Positions 6,010 to 9,756 of a stretch of DNA of 9,756 nucleotides are shown piece by piece (within the stretch, counting starts at the first letter, position 1; each line of letters starts with the position of its first letter). A model generated the notes under the pieces. That model was not told where the DNA came from. It saw only the letters and a list, made by a program, of their open reading frames with translations, and did no database searches. The translations under genes and the position numbers were made by a program. Location: contig CAYFVC010000071.1 of NCBI GenBank assembly GCA_964346665.1, positions 1 to 9,756 of the forward strand. Reading direction: 5' to 3'. The DNA is from JAZGEG01 sp964346665 (GTDB lineage Archaea > Aenigmatarchaeota > Aenigmatarchaeia > QMZP01 > QMZT01).

Positions 6010-6031
6010 AACGTCAGGTATTTCCGACGTT
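6010..6031. promoter_or_regulatory. Inverted repeat, possible regulator operator
   Basis: AACGTC (6010-6015) and GACGTT (6026-6031) are a perfect 6-bp inverted repeat with a 10-bp spacer, in the gap between the wHTH gene and the divergent 6048 gene. The spacer covers positions 6020-6025, where a leaderless promoter for the ATG at 6048 would have its TATA box. Binding there would compete with TBP/TFB, a common archaeal repression mode. It may be chance. Confidence 0.4.
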
Positions 6032-6047
6032 TTTCGCTGCTCTTATC

Positions 6048-6374
6048 ATGGTTAACAGAAAAAACGTTTCGATAGAACTGAAGGATGGAAGTTCTCTGAA
6101 GTACTCCGATCACAGGGAGATCGACCCCATAAGGAGACTGATAGGGAGTTACAGCGAAGACACAGTTGACGTGAGAGTGGAAGGAAGCAATCTTATAGTG
6201 GATCAGTCCAAAACAGACAAAGACAGGATTTTTGGCTTGGGAACAAGCAGAGACGGGAAAAAGGCGACCAAAATACCGCTCTCCTATGTAAAAAAGGTGA
6301 CCATAGAGGAGGACGGTCATAAAAAGGTATTCAACTACGACGGCGGGATAACAACCTTTGAGGAGGACTGGTGA
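6048..6374 (+). CDS. Small hypothetical protein, operon with 6376 gene
   Basis: 108 residues from the ATG at 6048 (MVNRKNVSIELKDGSSLKY...). A TTG further up at 5997 is only 9 bases from the nearest TATA box and is unlikely as a start. The protein is charged and beta-rich with no TM or signal peptide; repeated pairs such as VSIELKDGSSLKYS and VTIEEDGHKKVF suggest a small beta-barrel or PRC/SH3-like fold, which is inference only. It ends in EEDW, whose codons also supply the SD of the next gene. No strong TATA box or SD precedes it, which sets it apart from its neighbours and fits a promoter that needs an activator or is controlled at the 6010-6031 inverted repeat. Function unknown. Confidence 0.75.
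   Translation: MVNRKNVSIELKDGSSLKYSDHREIDPIRRLIGSYSEDTVDVRVEGSNLIVDQSKTDKDRIFGLGTSRDGKKATKIPLSYVKKVTIEEDGHKKVFNYDGGITTFEEDW
6360..6366 (+). promoter_or_regulatory. Shine-Dalgarno of the 6376 gene
   Basis: GAGGAGG ends 9 bases before the ATG at 6376 and lies inside the last codons of the upstream gene; a second SD-like GGTGA (6370-6374) overlaps that gene's stop. It decides the start at 6376 over an upstream in-frame alternative at 6358. It shows that SD initiation is used for internal operon genes while first genes are leaderless. Confidence 0.8.
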
Positions 6375-6375
6375 T

Positions 6376-6576
6376 ATGGGTTTGAAGAAGATTCTGGGTT
6401 CTGCTGCAGCAGGCGCAGCGGCCAACATGGGTAGGAAAAGCATCTCCTCGGACAGCCTGCTCGGAAGCATGAAATACAGCGTAGGAGCGGGCATTGCGGG
6501 GAAAATAGCCTACGACCTTTTCACCGATCACCCGAAACCCGAGGACTCCCTGGAAGAGGCCTTCTACAAAAGGTAA
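6376..6576 (+). CDS. Small Gly/Ala-rich protein
   Basis: 66 residues. It starts one base after the upstream stop codon, behind a strong SD, so it is translated from the same mRNA as the 6048 gene. Residues 7-18 (LGSAAAGAAANM) and 34-45 (YSVGAGIAGKIA) are Gly/Ala-rich stretches of the kind found in glycine-zipper helices, which pack against each other or a membrane, but neither is hydrophobic enough for a definite TM call. The C-terminus is acidic and ends in FYKR. Family not recognised. Tight coupling with the 6048 product suggests a joint function. Confidence 0.72.
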   Translation: MGLKKILGSAAAGAAANMGRKSISSDSLLGSMKYSVGAGIAGKIAYDLFTDHPKPEDSLEEAFYKR

Positions 6577-6626
6577 CGACACCATCCAAATAATAACGGG
6601 TTTAGCACGAAAGTCAAGAATTTGGG

Positions 6627-6637
6627 AGTTTTTAAAA
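6627..6637 (+). promoter_or_regulatory. Promoter of the 6658 gene
   Basis: AGTTTTTAAAA with TTTAAA at 6631-6636 ends 22 bases before the ATG. A GAGGT sequence (6647-6651) lies at SD distance but would be upstream of, or at, the predicted start of transcription, so it is probably not used. Confidence 0.65.
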
Positions 6638-6657
6638 CCTTTAAGTGAGGTTAAAGT

Positions 6658-7233
6658 ATGAAGCCCCTGAAAAACAAAAGAAAGGTATCTGGCTGGTGGT
6701 GGCTTCTTCCAATTTTTTTCGGTTTTCTTGGCGGTGTGGTAGCCTGGGCATTCAACAGGAAAAAGGACAACGAGAAAGCGATTCTCATTCTCATAGTAAG
6801 CATAGGGCTTACAGTTGTCAGTTTTTTAATAATAAGTTTTATAGCAGGTTTATTGTTCGGAATAATGACTCTATCAAGAACCATGGAAATCAGGGAAGAA
6901 CTTTATTTTTGCAGAGGGGCTATGGCTCAAATCCAAAGGGGATATTATGACTCTGTTACAAACGAACTTACGATTGCGTTGTTCAACACGGGGGATGTTA
7001 ACTTGGAAGGTTTCGTACTATGGCTAGAATACGAGAATGGTTCCACCAAATCAGTCGAATTCAAAAATTTAAAAATAAACTCTCTGGATATCGAGACTGT
7101 AACGGTCTCAACAGACGATACTCTGGAAGTAATAAGAATGCTCTCGATTGAGTGTAGAGGAGTTCAGGATTTTGTAACGAGAGATGATATAGAAGGATTA
7201 GGATTTTTTCGAGCTCAAACACAAGAATTTTAA
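6658..7233 (+). CDS. Two-TM membrane protein with Cys-bounded beta ectodomain
   Basis: 191 residues. A basic N-terminus is followed by TM1 (about 12-31, 'GWWWLLPIFFGFLGGVVAW'), a short charged loop (FNRKKDNEK) and TM2 (about 41-70). The W-LLPI-FG-GG--AW---N-KKD module recurs as an anchor in archaeal membrane proteins, as far as I recall. Residues 85-166 are a beta domain opened and closed by Cys (C85, C166), with G-Y-Y-D-S-V-T-N-E-L-T-I-A-L-F-N-T-G-D-V-N-L, clearly the same repeat as copy 2 in the 3602 protein. With two TMs the positive-inside rule puts the loop in the cytoplasm and the beta domain outside only if the N-terminus is outside; topology is uncertain. The gene is more AT-rich than its surface neighbours. 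A structural or adhesion role on the envelope is inferred. Confidence 0.85.
   Translation: MKPLKNKRKVSGWWWLLPIFFGFLGGVVAWAFNRKKDNEKAILILIVSIGLTVVSFLIISFIAGLLFGIMTLSRTMEIREELYFCRGAMAQIQRGYYDSVTNELTIALFNTGDVNLEGFVLWLEYENGSTKSVEFKNLKINSLDIETVTVSTDDTLEVIRMLSIECRGVQDFVTRDDIEGLGFFRAQTQEF
6910..7155 (+). repeat. Cys-bounded beta repeat, copy 3
   Basis: It encodes residues 85-166 of the 6658 protein. Shared with the 3602 protein are the opening C-x-x-A, Y-D-x-x-(S/T)-x-E-L, N-(S/T)-G-D-V-(D/N)-L and the closing hydrophobic strand ending in C. This links two genes 1.6 kb apart. Confidence 0.72.
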
Positions 7234-7264
7234 ACCAAAATAAGTTTGAATTCCGAACCGATGG

Positions 7265-7276
7265 TTTTATATATAA
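7265..7276 (+). promoter_or_regulatory. Distal TATA box ahead of the 7441 gene
   Basis: TTTTATATATAA is the most canonical TATA box in the window. The last base of TATATA (7275) is 23 bases upstream of an ATG at 7298, the leaderless spacing seen elsewhere. It would produce a long leader for the 7441 gene covering the hairpin at 7340-7361. Confidence 0.6.
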
Positions 7277-7297
7277 CAGTGTTATAATTTTTCAAAA

Positions 7298-7372
7298 ATG
7301 CAAACACCGACTTTAGTAAATAAAAGCACCCAAACCCAAGCGGGGTCTTTCAGGGCCCCGCACCCCTCATAA
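7298..7372 (+). CDS. Possible 24-codon leaderless small ORF
   Basis: ATG to TAA, encoding MQTPTLVNKSTQ and then a Gln/Ser/Pro tail ending APHPS. Its only support is the position of the ATG 23 bases behind a strong TATA box, and that its stop falls just past an element complementary to the downstream SD. No homology or codon evidence is possible at this length. It may be a leader peptide or simply chance. Confidence 0.3.
   Translation: MQTPTLVNKSTQTQAGSFRAPHPS
7340..7361 (+). promoter_or_regulatory. GC-rich hairpin in the leader of the 7441 gene
   Basis: GCGGGGTC (7340-7347) pairs with GGCCCCGC (7354-7361) over 8 bp with one G-U, closing a 6-nt TTTCAG loop. It stands out in an AT-rich intergenic region. 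It has no T-run after it, so it is not an intrinsic terminator of the bacterial type. The GCCCC in its 3' arm can also pair with GGGGC at 7378-7382, giving an alternative fold. Confidence 0.55.
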
Positions 7373-7388
7373 TTGTCGGGGCAAATCA

Positions 7389-7400
7389 CATATAAATAAT
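7389..7400 (+). promoter_or_regulatory. Proximal TATA box of the 7441 gene
   Basis: CATATAAATAAT is identical to 1033-1044. The box ends about 43 bases before the ATG, predicting a start near 7421-7423 and a leader of about 18-20 nt that contains the SD at 7431-7436. Confidence 0.55.
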
Positions 7401-7429
7401 GCGAAAACAATTATAATGAATTAAATCAA

Positions 7430-7436
7430 AGGGGTG
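7430..7436 (+). promoter_or_regulatory. Shine-Dalgarno of the 7441 gene, with upstream complement
   Basis: AGGGGTG lies 4 bases before the ATG and contains the archaeal SD core GGTG. It is the exact reverse complement of CACCCCT at 7361-7367, so a long transcript could mask it. Confidence 0.6.
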
Positions 7437-7440
7437 GAAA

Positions 7441-7707
7441 ATGCCGAAGGAAAAAGAGACAAAGGAAAAGGAATACGAAAGTCCGGAGGAAACGCCGGGC
7501 TTTGCCTGGAGGGTATCACTCACGATAATAACCTTCTTCGCCCTCATAGTGTTTCTGGTGCTGTGGCTGTTCTTCTACGCAGACGCCTTCACGATATACC
7601 AGAACCTCGCAGTGCTACTTGCAGCTATTCTGATATTCATAGGCATAATGGGATCTGCATGGGCGCACTGGGGAATCAAATACGGCAGGAAGTTCGAGAA
7701 GTGCTGA
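7441..7707 (+). CDS. Small two-TM membrane protein
   Basis: 88 residues. A charged N-terminal tail rich in Lys/Glu (1-19) is followed by F-A-W-R-V, TM1 (about 25-47, with 'FFALIVFLVLWLFFY'), a short loop (ADAFTIYQN) and TM2 (about 55-75, with 'LAAILIFIGIMG'), then W-A-H-W-G-I-K-Y-G and a basic end. The sequence has the character of a conserved small archaeal membrane protein (W-R-V-S-L, L-F-F-Y, Y-Q-N, W-G-x-K-Y-G), recalled from uncultivated archaea without a known function. A hairpin topology with both ends in the cytoplasm fits the charge. Unlike most genes here it uses an SD and a leader and appears to have two promoters, so translation is probably regulated. Confidence 0.85.
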   Translation: MPKEKETKEKEYESPEETPGFAWRVSLTIITFFALIVFLVLWLFFYADAFTIYQNLAVLLAAILIFIGIMGSAWAHWGIKYGRKFEKC

Positions 7708-7740
7708 AGGGACTGAAATAACCTGGACGGCTGTGGAGTA

Positions 7741-7753
7741 TAAGGATTTAAAA
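7741..7753 (+). promoter_or_regulatory. Promoter of the 7775 gene
   Basis: TAAGGATTTAAAA matches the recurrent motif with one T fewer. TTTAAA (7747-7752) ends 23 bases before the ATG, so the transcript should be leaderless. Confidence 0.75.
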
Positions 7754-7774
7754 TTTTCTGTTAAATATCGTTAA

Positions 7775-8179
7775 ATGGGCAAGGAAAAAGAATTGAAAAG
7801 GGTTAATTGGCCTGAAGATAACGGGAAATACAAGGTCGTACAGCTGTACTACAAAGGCGATCCCTTTCTAGTATACTCAAAGTCTCAATATTCTAACCAC
7901 TCCGGCATTCTTTTATCTTTTCTTTATTCACTCAACCTAAAAAAAATTGACACGAAAAAGGATATAACAGGTTATCCTTTGGCTGCAACTAAGGGTGAAG
8001 ATTACGAAGTAACAGGAATGGGGATGTCAAGGGTAAATTTGGAAACCGGTGAAACAAAAAAGGCCTCCTTTTTCGGAACAAGCACTGATTATGAAATGTC
8101 TATTGACCCGAAACACCTAAAAAAAATCGCAGAGCTTTGTCCTGACTGGGAACTTGATTTTGAAACTGAAAATGTGTAA
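7775..8179 (+). CDS. Hypothetical soluble protein
   Basis: 134 residues, family not recognised. It has no signal peptide or TM and only one Cys. Alternating polar and hydrophobic stretches (YKVVQLYYKGDPFLVY; S-G-I-L-L-S-F-L-Y-S-L-N-L; MGMSRVNLETGETKKASFFG) suggest a small alpha/beta protein. The middle 'YEVTGMGMSRVNLETG' and final 'CPDWELDFE' are the most distinctive parts for a search. The start is fixed by the leaderless promoter. The codons are AT-rich compared with the surface genes on either side, as in the 6658 gene. Its TAA stop is part of the promoter motif of the next gene, so transcription of the two genes probably interferes or is balanced. Confidence 0.75.
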   Translation: MGKEKELKRVNWPEDNGKYKVVQLYYKGDPFLVYSKSQYSNHSGILLSFLYSLNLKKIDTKKDITGYPLAATKGEDYEVTGMGMSRVNLETGETKKASFFGTSTDYEMSIDPKHLKKIAELCPDWELDFETENV

Positions 8180-8189
8180 GGATTTTAAA
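8176..8189 (+). promoter_or_regulatory. Promoter of the lipoprotein gene, overlapping a stop codon
   Basis: GTAAGGATTTTAAA, with TTTAAA at 8184-8189, ends 25 bases before the ATG at 8214. The TAA at 8177-8179 is the stop of the 7775 gene. The promoter spacing selects the ATG at 8214 over an upstream in-frame ATG at 8154, which is inside the previous gene. Confidence 0.8.
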
Positions 8190-8213
8190 CCAGAGCAAAA
8201 CCAAATAATAAGC

Positions 8214-9482
8214 ATGAAGAAACTTCTTATCCTTATTGCCCTCCTAGTTCTTGTGAGCGGATGCGTGCAGCAGGACCTTGATTACTGCCGGTCCTTCTCT
8301 CCCGAGGAATGCCCTGACCCCTGCGTGGTGTGCCCTCCTTGCGAGGCGTGCAGCTCCATATCCTGCCAGACCGAGGAGTTCTGCCTCAGAATGGGCTTCG
8401 ACCGGGACTGGTACCAAAATGTCTCAAGGCCGCCTGCCCAGGAGCCGCCCGAAGGCGTCAATGATACAGAAGACTATATACAAGAGGAAACCGAAGAATG
8501 CGATGCCCCGGTTTTCACCCATTATTTCGTTGAACCCGAGAAAGTAAACCACGTTCAACCAATAGGTGTGGTCCACGGAAGCGGTAAGATACTGGTCGGG
8601 AGATCTTATGTCTCCATAAAGGAAGAATACGACAACGAGAAGATTCCTGTTTACGCTCCTGCCGATGCCGTAACATATTTCGGAAGCTACTACACCGGAG
8701 GCAGCGAGCCCGGGGAAGAGAACCTTCCGGATTACGCCATAACATTCGATCTCGGTTGCGGATACAGGCTTTCATTCGCTCACCTGAAAGAAATGTCGCC
8801 CAAAATAGCCGGAATCATGCCGGAACTCAGCAGTTCAAGCGCAGGCATTCAGATAGAAAGAATTGAATTGAAAGCAGGGGAACTCATAGGATATTACATA
8901 CCCAATACAGGAGTAGCCGCATTCGACATAATTGTTGAAAGTGATAAGATAACCAACAAGTTCCCGAATCAGGAACGTTATGAAAAGTACGGATCGAATC
9001 TGCTTCAGGTAATGTGTCCGTATGACCTTTACACGGGTGAAATGAAGGATGCGTATTACGATCTTTTCGGTGGCGGTGGCGGAACCCTCCTGCACAACAG
9101 GGACTGCGGCACCGTGGAAAGAGACGTGCTGGGAGCAGTTGAGGGGATGTGGTTCCTTGACGAAGTTCCCGTGAGGGGCGTGCACGACACGGACAAGCAG
9201 GGACTGTACGGAAGCCCCATGCCCATAGTGGATGACGGCGAAAGGATAACAATAGGAATAATTGATGAACCGAACATCTGGGTCTACCGTGACAATCCTA
9301 CATACAAAGATCCGGCAGAAATAACGGATTCGCACTGCTACCAGGCAATGCCTCCAAGCCCGGGTGAAGGATATATATATTTCGAAGTGATCTCGGATAT
9401 GGAGATGAAGGTGTTCAGAAGCGAAACAGGATCGTGTCCTGAAAGCTTCCCAAATGAAGGATGGAAGAGCTATTACAGGTAA
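8214..9482 (+). CDS. Cys-rich lipoprotein with degenerate M23/LytM-like domain
   Basis: 422 residues. MKKLLILIALLVLVSGC is a lipoprotein signal with lipobox L-V-S-G-C, so C17 should be lipidated and the protein tethered outside. Residues 25-57 hold eight further cysteines including C-P-P-C-x-x-C, likely a disulfide knot; a Pro/Glu linker follows. Residues about 97-243 resemble the M23/LytM peptidase beta fold: I-P-V-Y-A-P-A-D, Y-A-I-T-F-D-L-G-C, F-A-H-L, then L-K-A-G-E-L-I-G-Y and V-A-A-F-D-I-I-V-E. The last block stands where active enzymes have H-x-H, and the H-x3-D metal motif is also absent, so the domain is probably non-catalytic. Archaea also lack murein. Residues 270-422 form a second, beta-rich region with G-G-G-G-G at 286-290 and three cysteines. 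A binding role at the surface is inferred; the N-terminal signal is firm. Confidence 0.87.
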   Translation: MKKLLILIALLVLVSGCVQQDLDYCRSFSPEECPDPCVVCPPCEACSSISCQTEEFCLRMGFDRDWYQNVSRPPAQEPPEGVNDTEDYIQEETEECDAPVFTHYFVEPEKVNHVQPIGVVHGSGKILVGRSYVSIKEEYDNEKIPVYAPADAVTYFGSYYTGGSEPGEENLPDYAITFDLGCGYRLSFAHLKEMSPKIAGIMPELSSSSAGIQIERIELKAGELIGYYIPNTGVAAFDIIVESDKITNKFPNQERYEKYGSNLLQVMCPYDLYTGEMKDAYYDLFGGGGGTLLHNRDCGTVERDVLGAVEGMWFLDEVPVRGVHDTDKQGLYGSPMPIVDDGERITIGIIDEPNIWVYRDNPTYKDPAEITDSHCYQAMPPSPGEGYIYFEVISDMEMKVFRSETGSCPESFPNEGWKSYYR

Positions 9483-9514
9483 TTATTTACAGCTTCGCTT
9501 GTTATCTTGGAGGC

Positions 9515-9525
9515 AGGGATTTAAA
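9515..9525 (+). promoter_or_regulatory. Promoter of the 9550 gene
   Basis: AGGGATTTAAA with TTTAAA at 9520-9525 ends 25 bases before the ATG at 9550, so the transcript should be leaderless. Confidence 0.75.
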
Positions 9526-9549
9526 GCTAAATTAAACCAATTATTAAAC

Positions 9550-9756
9550 ATGAAAAGATTTTTGTTTCTTTTCATTTTGATTCTCGCCTTTGTTTTTCAG
9601 TCTCAATTGGCAATTGCTGACGGCTGTATTTTCATTCCGTATGAAACGTATGTTTTCTCTCCCTCCCAGAAGGCTGCCATAGTATGGGACGGTAACAAGG
9701 AAACCATGATTCTCTCCACAAAGTTCTCTATGGAAGACCCCGAAGAATTTGCATGG
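9550..9756 (+). CDS. Secreted DUF2330-like protein, 5' part
   Basis: The first 69 codons, open at the right edge. Residues 1-23 are a signal peptide (MKRFLFLFILILAFVFQSQ, then small residues to A23), followed by ADGC. The segment S-Q-K-A-A-I-V-W-D-G-N-K-E-T-M-I-L-S-T-K-F, then E-F-A-W, matches the opening of the DUF2330 family (PF10092), extracytoplasmic proteins of unknown function in which a 'W-V-I-P-V-P' block usually follows. The start is fixed by the leaderless promoter and the signal peptide. It has its own promoter 33 bp after the lipoprotein gene. The family name rests on a short segment; the rest of the gene is needed to confirm it. Confidence 0.78.
   Translation, partial: MKRFLFLFILILAFVFQSQLAIADGCIFIPYETYVFSPSQKAAIVWDGNKETMILSTKFSMEDPEEFAW

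Noticed and set aside
5997..6047. TTG start extending the 6048 protein by 17 residues
   Set aside because: It lies only 9 bases from the nearest TTTAAA box, has no SD, and the extension runs through the inverted repeat.
5569..6075. Plus-strand frame of 168 codons opposite the wHTH regulator
   Set aside because: It is the shadow of the winged-helix gene; no promoter, SD or recognisable domain.
7340..7361. The GC-rich hairpin as a bacterial-type intrinsic terminator
   Set aside because: No T-run follows the stem, and archaeal termination does not need one; a regulatory leader structure fits better.

Overview
The window looks like chromosomal DNA from an archaeon, plausibly an uncultivated small-genome (DPANN-type) lineage. 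The domain call rests on the promoters. Most genes are preceded by a TTTAAA-type TATA box whose last base lies about 21-25 nt upstream of the start codon, often inside the longer motif GTAAGGATTTTAAA, so the transcripts should be leaderless. Internal operon genes instead carry Shine-Dalgarno (SD) sequences. Lineage below domain level is a guess. No rRNA, tRNA, CRISPR array, integrase or insertion sequence was seen.

Layout. 1-987: 3' end of a secreted protein with an SCP2-like lipid-binding domain and a thrombospondin type 3 (TSP3) calcium repeat. 1103-2381: a small Cys-containing protein and a membrane-anchored Cys-rich protein. 2459-3522 (minus): a two-gene operon with a pyrimidine-dimer DNA glycosylase followed, with a 4-bp overlap, by a membrane protein. 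3602-5083: a modular secreted protein with SCP2-like domain, TSP3, four Dictyostelium-type CTDC cysteine repeats and two Cys-bounded beta repeats. 5131-5958 (minus): a winged-helix regulator, divergent from a two-gene operon of small proteins (6048-6576). 6658-7233: a two-TM protein displaying the same beta repeat as the 3602 protein. 7234-7440: a regulatory-looking region with two TATA boxes, a possible 24-codon leaderless ORF, a GC-rich hairpin and an anti-SD element, ahead of a small two-TM protein (7441-7707). 7775-8179: unknown soluble protein. 8214-9482: Cys-rich lipoprotein with a degenerate M23/LytM-like domain. 9550 onward: start of a secreted DUF2330-like protein.

Taken together this is mainly a cell-surface region: seven of the complete or partial gene products are exported, membrane-anchored or lipidated, and a further one is a fragment of an exported protein. 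The main functional idea is that two related secreted proteins carry an SCP2-like lipid-binding fold next to Ca2+- and disulfide-stabilised modules, which may suit extracellular lipid handling or cell-cell contact. That is inference. The annotations resting on firm family recognition are the pyrimidine-dimer glycosylase, TSP3, the CTDC repeats, SCP2-like (good) and DUF2330-like (good on 69 residues). The rest are described from visible features.
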